A stretch of DNA of 46,096 nt from assembly GCA_937960415.1 (NCBI GenBank), contig CALGPK010000012.1, positions 1 to 46,096 on the forward strand, given 5' to 3'. This document shows positions 24,478-34,169 of this stretch, one piece after another. The translations under genes were made by a program, and so were the position numbers. This stretch comes from an uncultured Bacteroidales bacterium. GTDB lineage: Bacteria; Bacteroidota; Bacteroidia; Bacteroidales; GWA2-32-17. A model generated the notes under the pieces. The model worked only from the letters and a program-made list of their open reading frames with translations. It did no database searches and had not been told where the DNA came from. Position 1 is the stretch's first letter. Each line of letters begins with the position of its first letter.

Positions 24478-25788
24478 TTAACGAACGCGGATTTTAATGG
24501 TTTCGTTAATCCAACATCCTATGGTGTATGATTTTCCTTCGCTATCGCCATGAAAGAACATATCTTCTTTAGTAGGAAACATGGCTGAGTATGAGGCTAT
24601 AAGACGATTGGCTTCATCAGCAACATCAGGGTCAATGGAACGGGCAGTAATAAACTTATCAACGGCAGCCACATAAACGAGCGATTGGTAATAAGTATCT
24701 TCGCCACATTCTTTGGCACTTTGAGCATAGAACTGACCTATAAGTATATAAGGTTTGCCCCAATTGCGTTTTAATTCAATGGCTTTGAGTGCATAATTTC
24801 GGGCTGTATTGAGTTGACCAAGCTTGGTGCCCGTGATAATGGCTAGTTCGTAGTAGTATTGGGCTTTTTGTTCGGCTACAGAATCAAGGTTAATAGCTTG
24901 AAGATAGTACGATGAGGCTTTCGAAAACTCGTTACGTTTTACAAAAAGTTGTGCAAGTGAATATGCCGAGAATGCAGAGGGTTGTAACTTATTAAGTTGT
25001 TCCGATGCTTCGGCATATACTTTTGAGTCGGTACATTGCTGACGTGCTAAAAGCTTAATTAATACTTTTAACATATCAATGTTATCTTTGTTGGCTTCGT
25101 ATTTTTTGGTAAAAATGGGTACAATTTTTTCGCAGGTGGCAACTCCAGAGTTAATAAGGGCAAGGTCAATGTTGTCTTGTGCTTTTTTTATGTTTTCGTT
25201 GTCGGGTTTGGCTTCGTATTGTGAGGTTAATGCTTCTGAACATTTGTTGTATAAATCTAAAATTTGTTCGGCGGGAAGTTTGTTTTCTTTATACAAATCT
25301 ACAGCAATGCTCATAAGTGTAGTAATGGCTGCCGGATCGGAGCTTTTGCCGTCAATATCGAGCGATTTAGATAGAATATCGAGTGCTTCTTTCTTTTTAT
25401 CGGGATAAAGTTTGTAAAAATCGATGCCTTTATATCCCAGAACTTTTCCTTCTTCGCCAAAGTTTTCGATGCGTTTGTCGTACATAAGCATCAATGTGTC
25501 GGCGTATTTTTTTCGAATGTTTGGGTCTTTAGTGTTATTGATTTTGTACCACAAAATTTTAGGTCCGTGAATGTAGAGATTTTTACTTGCTTTGGGACAT
25601 TCGTTTAGTACGATGCTCCATGGCTGGTAGGCATCGTTTAAATTGTTTTGTCTGTAAAATTCTACATACAACGATAAATTCATCTTACAGTGTTCGGGAT
25701 TACTGCCCCATTTGGCGTCGTCATCTTGCGATTTTACCGTTAGTAAACTTAAAATCAATAACCCAAAAGTTAAGCTTATCGTTTTCAT
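24478..25788 (-). CDS. Exported tetratricopeptide-repeat protein
   Basis: The 436-residue product has a signal peptide ([21 protein letters not shown]) and then helical TPR-like repeats. Good examples are [29 protein letters not shown] and the following [21 protein letters not shown]...[11 protein letters not shown] block (described here only by region, about residues 280-350), with the W/L/G/Y/A/P spacing of TPRs. It probably acts as a periplasmic or outer-membrane scaffold. An ATG at 25797 is also in frame; both overlap or abut the stop of the upstream outer-membrane protein gene at 25790. From memory, coaX, an outer-membrane protein and a TPR protein form a conserved Bacteroidetes block, suggesting a shared envelope role that is not defined. 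Confidence 0.85.
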   Translation of the reverse strand: MKTISLTFGLLILSLLTVKSQDDDAKWGSNPEHCKMNLSLYVEFYRQNNLNDAYQPWSIVLNECPKASKNLYIHGPKILWYKINNTKDPNIRKKYADTLMLMYDKRIENFGEEGKVLGYKGIDFYKLYPDKKKEALDILSKSLDIDGKSSDPAAITTLMSIAVDLYKENKLPAEQILDLYNKCSEALTSQYEAKPDNENIKKAQDNIDLALINSGVATCEKIVPIFTKKYEANKDNIDMLKVLIKLLARQQCTDSKVYAEASEQLNKLQPSAFSAYSLAQLFVKRNEFSKASSYYLQAINLDSVAEQKAQYYYELAIITGTKLGQLNTARNYALKAIELKRNWGKPYILIGQFYAQSAKECGEDTYYQSLVYVAAVDKFITARSIDPDVADEANRLIASYSAMFPTKEDMFFHGDSEGKSYTIGCWINETIKIRVR

Positions 25789-25789
25789 A

Positions 25790-27160
25790 CTAATCATATT
25801 TACGCTTTATAAACCAAATATCATGAATATTAAGGCTTAGGGAGAATTGCCAGAACGACTCTTTAATGAGGTTATTGTTTGTTGTTCCACGGTTTCCGTA
25901 TGCTAGCGAAACGTTGATGATCGGGGGTAGTTTTCGCCGTATCATGGTACTTTCTCCTTTATCGGTTTTGGCTATTGGTAAACCTAAACCAAATGTTATG
26001 CCAAATTCGTTAATGTTGTGCAAATTTAAGTTAAGGTATGTTTGATTGTAGTAAAATCCCATGCGATAATGAGTCATCTTCCAGTATTGGTAGAATTTGG
26101 TGGGATCGGGGATGTACTGAATTCCGGTTGCAACAAACATGGAATTTTTTAGATTGGTTTGTTCGCCAAAGATGGACGATTTTGACCATTCCTTAAATGA
26201 TATTTCTCCTGTCCAGGTAAATTTATTGTTGGTTTCAATAGTAAGTCCAATGCCGTATGATTGGGGAACCTTAATGTAACCTTTTTGGTTTTCAATGTTT
26301 AGTATGGTGTCTTTAGTAATGGAGCCCTGCAAGTTAAGAAATTTTGTAATGAGTATGGTTTGACGAGCCTGGATGGGGGTTAACGGATGATAAATTAGTC
26401 CTGCAATTATTTTAAGCTTGTTTCTCTTTTCCATATTGTTTTCTTCTTGCAATAAAAATTGATATTGTAAAGCTCCTTTAACATCTATACCATTGCTAAT
26501 GATACGGTCAGTTTTGTTTACATCGAAAACATATAAATCTTCTAAAAAGACAGATGAGGTATATCTATCAATTGAGCCAAAAATGAAAGCAGTTTTTACT
26601 CCGAATGATAATTTATGAAAGTGATTTATTAGCAGGTTGTCTTTTTTAACGGTATGTTTATTGTTCAAAACATTAAATCCATTAGACCAGAATACTTCAT
26701 TTAGTCCGCCATCTCCTTTGTAAGTGTTTGTTAATACTAATGTGTCGATGTTTTTTACTTCTTGAATGTTGTAGCCCGAATTGCTAAAGGGCGAAAGTCC
26801 AATATTTACTTTCCAGTTTTTTGCTATGGGGAATCCCATAGCAACGTAATTCATATCGGTATTGGTTTTAGTATACGAAGAAGAAAGGTGCTTAAGTGTA
26901 AAAACTCGTCCCATCATCGAAATGTCGGTAACAAAAGTCAGTGTATCTATTTCGGTTGCTGCGGCAGGGTTTTCGCTGTTGATATAACGATTAGAACGAT
27001 GGGCTATGGATGTAAAACCCATAGCAAAGCCCGGAACATAAGATGGGTAGGAAATATCGCCAATACCAAACTTAGAATATGGCGACAGTGTAAACGACTG
27101 ACTAAAGTATTGAGTAGATATAGAGATGCAAATGATAATGAAAACATATTTATAACGCAT
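25790..27160 (-). CDS. Outer-membrane beta-barrel protein (Bacteroidetes conserved)
   Basis: The 456-residue protein has a signal peptide (MRYKYVFIIICISISTQYFSQ) followed by SPYSKFGIGDISYPSYVPGFAMG, a start typical of a Bacteroidetes FadL/OmpP1-like family of outer-membrane barrels. The rest consists of amphipathic beta strands with glycine- and aromatic-rich turns (GLSPFSNSGYNI, TGEISFKEWSK, NEFGITFGLGLPI) and it ends in strand-like NIHDIWFIKRKYD. The substrate is unknown; hydrophobic compound transport is possible. It overlaps the end of coaX by 11 bases at its start and the TPR gene at its end, so all three genes are one translational block. Confidence 0.8.
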   Translation of the reverse strand: MRYKYVFIIICISISTQYFSQSFTLSPYSKFGIGDISYPSYVPGFAMGFTSIAHRSNRYINSENPAAATEIDTLTFVTDISMMGRVFTLKHLSSSYTKTNTDMNYVAMGFPIAKNWKVNIGLSPFSNSGYNIQEVKNIDTLVLTNTYKGDGGLNEVFWSNGFNVLNNKHTVKKDNLLINHFHKLSFGVKTAFIFGSIDRYTSSVFLEDLYVFDVNKTDRIISNGIDVKGALQYQFLLQEENNMEKRNKLKIIAGLIYHPLTPIQARQTILITKFLNLQGSITKDTILNIENQKGYIKVPQSYGIGLTIETNNKFTWTGEISFKEWSKSSIFGEQTNLKNSMFVATGIQYIPDPTKFYQYWKMTHYRMGFYYNQTYLNLNLHNINEFGITFGLGLPIAKTDKGESTMIRRKLPPIINVSLAYGNRGTTNNNLIKESFWQFSLSLNIHDIWFIKRKYD

Positions 27161-27884
27161 TGTATTTTAGTATATTAATTAAACCTATTCCGACCAGATT
27201 TGTTTCCACAAAGATGGTATTTTTTAAATATTTTACCAAAAATAAACTATCGCCTCCCGTAATGATTATTTGTAGTGGTGAATATTTTTGTTCACAGTAT
27301 TGAATGTATTCATTCATTTCGGCTATGGTGCCATACAATACACCGTACTCAATGCAGTCGATGGTATTTTTGGCTGGAAATGTTTTTAAATTGTTGATAT
27401 GTCCAAGTGGCAATTTACCTGTAAATTCATTCAGGGCTTTAAATCGTATTTGAATACCTGGCGAAATAGCTCCTCCGAGATATGTTTTGTCGGAAGTAAT
27501 GAGGTCGTATGTAATGGCTGTACCGGCATCAATAACAAGGCAGTGCGTGTTTGGAAAGAGGCACGATGCAGCTACTACCCCCGCAATTCTATCGTAACCA
27601 AGTGTGTTGGGTGTTTCGTAAGCATTCTTAATAGGTAAAGGTGTTTCGTGGTTAAGAACCACGAAGGTATTGGCTTGTTGTTTAAAGTCGTAAATACTTT
27701 TTTCGGAAAGAATATTTCGCACATCACTAACAATCATGTGTATTGATCTGTAAGGGAATGAATGTATATAATCGGATAGTTCTTGTAAAGAAGTAAAAAA
27801 ACGACTTGTAATATTATTAGATGTGTCATCCAGACTATATACTTTAATGAGTGTATTGCCAATGTCGACTGCTAAAAATGTCAT
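27150..27884 (-). CDS. coaX: Type III pantothenate kinase
   Basis: CoaX phosphorylates pantothenate, the first step of CoA synthesis; the type III enzyme is insensitive to CoA feedback. The 244 residues show the ASKHA-fold motifs: FLAVDIGNTLIKVY at the N-terminus (phosphate 1 loop), NTLGYDRIAGVVAA in the middle with the pantothenate-binding aspartate, VIDAGTAITYDLI (phosphate 2) with the catalytic aspartate region, YLGGAISPGIQIRFKAL, and the IITGGDS adenosine motif near the end. Length is normal. Downstream genes overlap it. Confidence 0.96.
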   Translation of the reverse strand: MTFLAVDIGNTLIKVYSLDDTSNNITSRFFTSLQELSDYIHSFPYRSIHMIVSDVRNILSEKSIYDFKQQANTFVVLNHETPLPIKNAYETPNTLGYDRIAGVVAASCLFPNTHCLVIDAGTAITYDLITSDKTYLGGAISPGIQIRFKALNEFTGKLPLGHINNLKTFPAKNTIDCIEYGVLYGTIAEMNEYIQYCEQKYSPLQIIITGGDSLFLVKYLKNTIFVETNLVGIGLINILKYNAL

Positions 27885-27959
27885 AAAACAACGAATAGTT
27901 TCAGAAAAAAATGCTTAACTTCAAGGTTTGAAAAATACTCATAAAGGTATCGATTTTTT

Positions 27960-30900
27960 ATGAATAAAATGCCAAAAAAAATAATCGTAGTTGAAGATGA
28001 TAAGTTATTGTTGACCATATTTACTTTGTACATACAGGAATTGGGACATAAGTTGGTAGGAGCATTTACAAAAGCAGAAGATGCTATTGAATGTTTAAAA
28101 AGGGAGAAGGCAGATTTAGTAATGTTAGATATTTATCTGCCCGATGGTATGAATGGAATTGATGCGTCCAAAATTATCTATCTCGAATTTAATACTCCTA
28201 TTATTTATATTTCCAGCTATATCGAAGAAGTTAATACGGCTCAGTTTATCAATTATGGTGTTTATGGTTATTTAATAAAACCGATAGACAAATATAATTT
28301 AGATGTAACGATTGATTTAGTATGTTGGCGTCACCAGTACGAACAAACCCGTAAGTTAAGTGAGCAAGTATTGAATAAGATGCATTATGCAATTTTTACT
28401 CTTTCGCTAAGTGGAAAGATACTTTTTACCAACGATGCCTCGAAACTTATCTTTGAGAAAAATCCTGAGGAAAGCGAATACTTTTATGAATGGATTGGAA
28501 TGGATGCTGAACAGTTTGCAACAGATATTAGCGAAGATATAGTATCAAAAGGTTTTTTGTCAAAAACCAACAAAGTAACTATAGGTAAAAAACAAAGGAT
28601 TTTTCAAACTAATTATTCTTTGCTTTTAGACGAGATTAATGAACCATTTGGGATGGCTGTTTTTGTAAATGAAATTACAGAACTTGCCGAACTTTCAGAT
28701 GGCTTTGCTAAAATAGGGGCTTTACATACTGCTCTTGTAAATGGAATGAATCAATCGTTGTTGGTTTTTGATAAGCACCATTTATTGTTTTTTAACTCCC
28801 AAGCATACATTTGTTTTTTAAACAGATTTGATCTTCAACTTTCGGAAGGATTAAATATTGCAGATGTGATTTTTTTCTTGCCCAATACAGAGCTGAATAA
28901 TTTATTTAATAACGTATTTAATGGAGTTACTCACAATACAGAACGTGTGATAGAAAAAAATGGCAAGAAAACTTATGTAAACCTTAGCTGGCTACCTATT
29001 GAGTACAATAAAGAAGTAATGTACTGTATGTTGTTAATAAACGATTTAACTTCTTATCGCGAACTCGAACACGAATTACAAGAAATAAAAAGCGAGCTAA
29101 AACCTATATTTGATAGTAGTATTCAGCGTTTTTATTTAATTGACCTCGATTTAAAATTAATAGCATTTAACAAGTCGGCTAAGGACATTATTTACAAAGA
29201 GCTTAATCGGTCTTTGAAAAAAGGCGATTGTGTGTTGGATCTTATACCTCAAGAGGAACGACGAAAATTTTTTTTGGAGCAATTTGAATTAGCAAAACTT
29301 GGTCATAGTATTTCGTTTAAAGAATCGTACCCCTTGAAAAATGAATTGCGATGGAACGAGACACACCTCGATCCGGTTGTAGATGATAGAGGTGAAATAA
29401 AAAGAATATTGATATGGACATTAGACATTACCGAAAAGGAAAAATATTTACACGATTTGAAAGAAAGTCAACAGCGTTACGAATTAATTGCTCGTGGTGG
29501 TAACGATGGTATTTTCGATTGGGATATGGTACAGAATACCGTGTATTTGTCGCCCAGGTGGAAAGCTTTGTTAGGTTACGACGATTATGAGTTAAAAAAC
29601 GAATTTGGCGTTAGAGATTCGCTAATACACCCCGATGATAAAGAAAAGGCACAAAAAATTTTGAGCGATTATCTTGAAGGTAAAACTACCGTTTATGAAA
29701 ACGAATTTCGTTTAAAGCACAAACGTGGTTACTATATATGGATTATTGAAAGAGGCGAATTGTTGAAAGATGAATATGGCAATAAAATACGTTTTGCCGG
29801 GTCGATAACCGATATTACGCGTTTGAAGAAAACCGAAGACGATTTGTTAAAAATCAATCAAACATTGCTTGATGAGCGTAAAATGTTTATGCAAGGCAGT
29901 GTAGTTATTACTCGTATAAGAGCCGACGAAAGCAAAAAGTTTATTTACATATCCGAAAATGTTAAAGATGTTTTAGGTTTTTCGGTAGAAGAATTTACTC
30001 AGGGAATGATAACTTACGATTCACTCATTCATAAAGAAGACCTGGAGATGCATCAAAAAGAGCGAGAAGAAGCCATTAAAAATAACATTAAGCAAATATC
30101 TTTTACTCCTTACAGAATGCGGCGTAATGATGGTACCTATATCTGGGTAAAAGACTTTTCTACGCTGGTTAAAAACAGTGATGGAACAAAAGATATATTA
30201 GGTTATTTTATCGATATAACAGAGCAAAAACGTTCGGAAGAAGAACTTATCAACTCAAACAAACGATTTGCCTCGCTTTTTGAAGAAGCAAGCGATGCTA
30301 TTATTCTGCTCGATGAAATTACGATTATTGAAGCAAATAAAAATGCTGAATTATTATTTGGTTATTCAAAAGAGCAATTAAAGCAAATGACTATTTTAAT
30401 GCTTTCGCCCGAAATTCAGCCAAACAGAGAAAAAAGCAGCGATCGATTCAATCGTAAGATCTTAAATGCAATGACAGGTGCAAGTTCTTCAAAAGCATTT
30501 TATTGGCAGTTTATAAATAGCGAAAATAAACTTATTGATACAGAAATAGGTATAAGCCTTATTGTAGTTAACAATAAACGAATTATTTATCAGGCAATTA
30601 TCAGAAATATCACAGAACGTAAAAAAATAGAAAATGCACTTAAAGAAAACGAACGTAAGTTTAAAACGTTGCTCGATTCGATACCCGATATTTTATTTAT
30701 TCTCGATAAAAACAACACATATACGTATTTTAAACCCGATAAAGATAAATTGTTTGATATACCTCATGAGCAAGTTATTGGTAAGAACATAAAGGATTTT
30801 TTTGATGGCGAAATTTTAGATCAATATCTGGCATGCATAGAAAGATGTCGCAGTACGAAACAAACTACTGAAATTAATTACACCATAAACTCACCGCTGG

Positions 30901-30986
30901 GAATAAGAAAATTTGAAGCACGTCTGACAATGCTAAACGATGAGGAAATATTGCAAGTGGTTAGAGATTTAGGATCTGCCGTTTAG
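27960..30986 (+). CDS. Receiver plus multi-PAS signalling protein without output domain
   Basis: The 1008-residue protein starts with a response-regulator receiver domain (about 6-125): acidic pocket VEDD (11-14), phospho-acceptor Asp57 in MLDIYLPDG, and Lys107 in YLIKPID. About six or seven PAS modules follow: weaker ones near 140-250, 265-375 and 385-495, then clear PAS-PAC units near 505-625 (ending GSITDITRLKKTEDDL), 635-760 (ending YFIDITEQKRSEEEL), 770-885 (ending IRNITERKKIENAL) and 890-1005. The last ends LQVVRDLGSAV where RDIT plus a linker and a kinase, GGDEF or other output is normally found. No HisKA, HATPase, GGDEF, EAL or HTH is present. It may be a natural adaptor or a truncated hybrid kinase. 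Its last 18 bases overlap the convergent DUF4421 gene. Confidence 0.9.
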   Translation: MNKMPKKIIVVEDDKLLLTIFTLYIQELGHKLVGAFTKAEDAIECLKREKADLVMLDIYLPDGMNGIDASKIIYLEFNTPIIYISSYIEEVNTAQFINYGVYGYLIKPIDKYNLDVTIDLVCWRHQYEQTRKLSEQVLNKMHYAIFTLSLSGKILFTNDASKLIFEKNPEESEYFYEWIGMDAEQFATDISEDIVSKGFLSKTNKVTIGKKQRIFQTNYSLLLDEINEPFGMAVFVNEITELAELSDGFAKIGALHTALVNGMNQSLLVFDKHHLLFFNSQAYICFLNRFDLQLSEGLNIADVIFFLPNTELNNLFNNVFNGVTHNTERVIEKNGKKTYVNLSWLPIEYNKEVMYCMLLINDLTSYRELEHELQEIKSELKPIFDSSIQRFYLIDLDLKLIAFNKSAKDIIYKELNRSLKKGDCVLDLIPQEERRKFFLEQFELAKLGHSISFKESYPLKNELRWNETHLDPVVDDRGEIKRILIWTLDITEKEKYLHDLKESQQRYELIARGGNDGIFDWDMVQNTVYLSPRWKALLGYDDYELKNEFGVRDSLIHPDDKEKAQKILSDYLEGKTTVYENEFRLKHKRGYYIWIIERGELLKDEYGNKIRFAGSITDITRLKKTEDDLLKINQTLLDERKMFMQGSVVITRIRADESKKFIYISENVKDVLGFSVEEFTQGMITYDSLIHKEDLEMHQKEREEAIKNNIKQISFTPYRMRRNDGTYIWVKDFSTLVKNSDGTKDILGYFIDITEQKRSEEELINSNKRFASLFEEASDAIILLDEITIIEANKNAELLFGYSKEQLKQMTILMLSPEIQPNREKSSDRFNRKILNAMTGASSSKAFYWQFINSENKLIDTEIGISLIVVNNKRIIYQAIIRNITERKKIENALKENERKFKTLLDSIPDILFILDKNNTYTYFKPDKDKLFDIPHEQVIGKNIKDFFDGEILDQYLACIERCRSTKQTTEINYTINSPLGIRKFEARLTMLNDEEILQVVRDLGSAV

Positions 30987-31955
30987 TTTTTCATGAAATA
31001 AGCGATATCCAAACATAATATCTATGCGTCCAAATTGATGGCTTAAGAGAATCTGATTGCTTAAAGGATATTTGTAATCGTCCGATATCGCTGCAAAAAT
31101 AAAATAAAATCGATTTTTGCTATAGGTAGCTGCAAGGCGAACATTTATTGTAAAGCCAGTGGTTGAATGTGCATAATATTTATCGGGTTGTGACGTAAGT
31201 TCTTTGTTTTGAAATTGATTGGCTAATCCTGTGATTAAACTAAAATGAAATATCCAGTTTTTTACTTTTAAATTGTATAAATAACCACCTTGCACACCAA
31301 TCATTAGCGTGTTGAAAGACTTGAATCGAAAGTCGTTTTTAAATATCGTATCGAGCAAAGTAGATGTGAACGAAGAATCAGTGGAGAGTAAAAAGATATT
31401 GAATTTTCCCCCGAAAACCCATGTACCAGTGGATTTTTTTTGAATTTCAGAAGCCGAAAAAGCTGCTTTTGGTGAAAACTTATCGGATTTAACTATTCGA
31501 AACATACTGCCTCCCAATTGTTTTAATTCTATATCGGGACGAAGATATACCTTTTGGTTGTCGTTGGTAACATAATAACTTTCGGAATAAAAACTTTTGT
31601 ATGATTGAAAAAACAAATCAATCAGATAATGTTTAGGGTATAAATGCGATTGTATATCCACTCTTGTTGTGTTTCCGTATACAGATTCATCCCTTTTTCC
31701 GAATGAAGCTAAGCTTAATGATAAATCAAACCAATCATAATTTGCACCAAAGCCAAATGACCCCCATGTATTAGGTAAATAATTAAGCCTGTAATTTTTT
31801 TCACTGTTTTGATATTCGAGTTGTTGGTTTTTGCTAATGATGTATGAATATAAAGTGCCTTTATAAGGGTAGTGCCCAATGTAATTTGTATCGGTGTTTG
31901 ATGCAAATGTTTCAACAACAACAACTAGCAATAAAACTGAAATTGCTTTTATCAT
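30969..31955 (-). CDS. DUF4421 family protein, predicted outer-membrane barrel
   Basis: The 328-residue protein has a signal peptide (MIKAISVLLLVVVVETFAS) and then a beta-rich domain resembling DUF4421: NYRLNYLPNTWGSFGFGANYDWFDLSLS (about 55-82), PKHYLIDLFFQSYKSFY, and many alternating strands ending in GRIDIMFGYRLF. This looks like an outer-membrane barrel with periodic aromatic girdle residues. Function is unknown. Its ATG overlaps the stop of the M1 peptidase gene by four bases (ATGA), so the two are co-translated. The last residues (HEKLNGRS) extend past the usual final strand and are coded in the overlap with the PAS gene, which may mark a rearrangement point. Confidence 0.8.
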   Translation of the reverse strand: MIKAISVLLLVVVVETFASNTDTNYIGHYPYKGTLYSYIISKNQQLEYQNSEKNYRLNYLPNTWGSFGFGANYDWFDLSLSLASFGKRDESVYGNTTRVDIQSHLYPKHYLIDLFFQSYKSFYSESYYVTNDNQKVYLRPDIELKQLGGSMFRIVKSDKFSPKAAFSASEIQKKSTGTWVFGGKFNIFLLSTDSSFTSTLLDTIFKNDFRFKSFNTLMIGVQGGYLYNLKVKNWIFHFSLITGLANQFQNKELTSQPDKYYAHSTTGFTINVRLAATYSKNRFYFIFAAISDDYKYPLSNQILLSHQFGRIDIMFGYRLFHEKLNGRS

Positions 31956-33853
31956 TGTGTTTTAATGAATTTATGGGTTTCATAGTTGATTTTAAGAAAA
32001 TAAACGCCAAGCGGTAAAGAACTTACATCGATGCATGAGCATTCTGAATTGATGTTGGTAGGCATGGGATTTCCAAGTACATCGTAGATACAGGCATGGT
32101 CAATAGCTCGGTTGCTCTGTATATAAAGCTTATCGTTGGTTGGATTGGGATAAAGCGAAATGATGCTGATTGGTTGAACGTTGGATACAGAAGTAATGCT
32201 GCCTACTTTGTTTACAATGTAATTTTGAGGATCGATGGAAATAGACTGCACGGCAAAAGGCACATAAACTCTGAAAGTTTGATTGTTCAACTGTGGAGTA
32301 ATGCAATGTGTAATGCTTTGTGTGCCGTTTGAGAACTTAATATCAACCGGATTGTGGAAAAATGGAGTAATACTTGGTGCCGATGTTTGTTGAGTAAATG
32401 TAAATTCAACACTATCATTTTGTTGGTTCCAGTATATAGAATATGTTGGAAAACCTTCGCCATAAAACCATTCGTCGAAGAATTGCTGAAAGTCGATACC
32501 TGTGTAAGCAGATGCAAAATTTTTAAAGTCGTCTGCAGTAGCAGTACTAAAAGCAAATTGTTGTAGGAACGATTGTAGTAGCCCGAAAAAGACTGTATCG
32601 TTGTTAATGATGTATCGCATGGTGTGAATAATGGCAGCTCCCTTCTGATACGTAAGCCTATAGTCGAAGATTCGTTGTTCGTCATAAATGGAAGCAAAAG
32701 GCACGTATATACTACCATCAGGTAAAGACATTATATCGGTGTGGTTGGTATTCATCCATTGATCGGCTTCGGTTTGAGTTAGTAAATACTGAGCACCTAA
32801 ATAATACGTGTAAGTCGCAAATCCTTCGTTGATCCATATATCCTGCCATGTAGCACAGGTAACATAGTTGCCAAACCATTGGTGACCGAGTTCATGTATC
32901 ACAAGTTCAAAATCGAAGTACGAAAGTGTGGTCATGGTTTGATGTTCCATGCCACCGCCAATGGGTGCCGTACAATGTCCGTATTTCTCCTGATGAAAAG
33001 GATAAAGTCCGTACAGATCGGACAAAAGTTCGACAAAGGGTTTTGTGTTGTTTATTTGATTTTGAAAATAGGGGAGATATCCGGGGGTGTCGTAAATATA
33101 GTGTTGAATGAAAATAGAATCGTTGTAACCTTGTGGTTTTGCGTATTGAATGTACTCTTGATATTCGCTGATGGTAAAGCTTATTAAATAATAAGCAATG
33201 GGGTAATGTGTTTTCCATTCGTAGCGAACTTTGTTGCCGGGCAAGGTTACTATGTTGGTGAGCAAACCATTTGAACCGGCTTTTAAGTTATTTGTGCATG
33301 TGATAAATACGTATGCCGAATCGGCTTTGTCGTTTAAATCTTGTTTGCAAGGAAACCAGTCCATTGCATGATACGATTCGCTCAGTGTCCACGTTACTTT
33401 CTTTTGCCAGCTAGGCGATTGACCGTTTTTTATTCCTGTTCCTGAAGATGTGCCTTTGTAATAAACTGTTGTGGTGAAATACTGATTGATAGGTATGGGT
33501 TGACTTAGAGTAGCATGTATTTCGTGGTTAGAAAAAGTAAAGGGAACTTGCAAGCCATCAATAATGACTGAGTCGACTATTAGCGATGAATGCAATTGTA
33601 ACACAAGTTCCGATAATGGCTGATTTACTACTTTGGCTTTGATGGTTGTTTTGCCGCTAATGGTTTTATTAAGGTTTGTAGCTTCAAGGTCAATAAAATA
33701 AAAGCATACGTCGTAATTATCGAGTAGCGGGTTTTTTTGATGATTTGTTAACGATGAACGATACAGCGATTTTTCCTGATCGACATGTTGCCACAATTGG
33801 GCATTCATATAAAAAGTAACAAATACAAAAAATAGAAAGCAAATATTTTTCAT
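31952..33853 (-). CDS. Secreted M1 family metallopeptidase with T9SS sorting domain
   Basis: This zinc aminopeptidase-like protein (633 residues) has a signal peptide (to about MNAQ, residue 19), an N-terminal beta domain, the M1 substrate motif GGGMEHQTM near 299-307, the zinc site HELGH at 320-324 and the second glutamate in NEGFA (342-346). A catalytic helical region follows, ending in FFDEWFYGEGFP. The C-terminal about 70 residues (SLYPNPTNDKLYIQSN... to HKFIKTQ) match the type A T9SS sorting domain, so the enzyme is exported through the type IX system and probably anchored to or released from the surface. Peptide digestion for nutrition is likely. Relative to the classic GAMEN motif it reads GGMEH. 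It overlaps the DUF4421 gene. Confidence 0.93.
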   Translation of the reverse strand: MKNICFLFFVFVTFYMNAQLWQHVDQEKSLYRSSLTNHQKNPLLDNYDVCFYFIDLEATNLNKTISGKTTIKAKVVNQPLSELVLQLHSSLIVDSVIIDGLQVPFTFSNHEIHATLSQPIPINQYFTTTVYYKGTSSGTGIKNGQSPSWQKKVTWTLSESYHAMDWFPCKQDLNDKADSAYVFITCTNNLKAGSNGLLTNIVTLPGNKVRYEWKTHYPIAYYLISFTISEYQEYIQYAKPQGYNDSIFIQHYIYDTPGYLPYFQNQINNTKPFVELLSDLYGLYPFHQEKYGHCTAPIGGGMEHQTMTTLSYFDFELVIHELGHQWFGNYVTCATWQDIWINEGFATYTYYLGAQYLLTQTEADQWMNTNHTDIMSLPDGSIYVPFASIYDEQRIFDYRLTYQKGAAIIHTMRYIINNDTVFFGLLQSFLQQFAFSTATADDFKNFASAYTGIDFQQFFDEWFYGEGFPTYSIYWNQQNDSVEFTFTQQTSAPSITPFFHNPVDIKFSNGTQSITHCITPQLNNQTFRVYVPFAVQSISIDPQNYIVNKVGSITSVSNVQPISIISLYPNPTNDKLYIQSNRAIDHACIYDVLGNPMPTNINSECSCIDVSSLPLGVYFLKINYETHKFIKTQ

Positions 33854-33901
33854 AACAGAGTTTTAATATATGACTGCAGAATATATGAATATGTTGCAGT
33901 A

Positions 33902-34159
33902 TTATTCAATTTCTTTAATGGAAAATTGAAAATATTCTACTACCGGATTGATAAGCATTTGTTTGCACATTTCTTCAACCTGAGTTTCTGCTTCTTTCTT
34001 GTTTTTAGCTTCCAATTCGATGTAGATATGTTTGCCAATACGAACGTTTTGAACGTTTTTGAATTTCAGGTTATGAAGACCTTGCATTACAGCTTTGCCT
34101 TGGGGGTCTAACAAGGCTTTTAATGGCATAACATCAATGTGTGCTTCAAATTTTTTCAT
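33902..34159 (-). CDS. purS: Phosphoribosylformylglycinamidine synthase subunit PurS
   Basis: PurS is the small structural subunit that lets PurQ (glutaminase) and small PurL form the FGAM synthase complex in purine synthesis. The 85-residue length is exact for the family, with the start KKFEAHIDVMPLKALLDPQGKAV, the VRIGKHIYIELEA strand and KQMLINPVVEYFQF near the end. It lies ten bases after recJ on the same strand and has no purL or purQ neighbour here. Its presence implies that this organism uses the multi-subunit PurLQS type somewhere else in the genome. Confidence 0.93.
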   Translation of the reverse strand: MKKFEAHIDVMPLKALLDPQGKAVMQGLHNLKFKNVQNVRIGKHIYIELEAKNKKEAETQVEEMCKQMLINPVVEYFQFSIKEIE

Positions 34160-34169
34160 ATTCGTTGAT

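Noticed and set aside
30987-31100. Frameshifted kinase domain after the PAS protein
   Set aside because: Other frames hit stops quickly and the region codes the DUF4421 protein on the opposite strand; no kinase motif is present.
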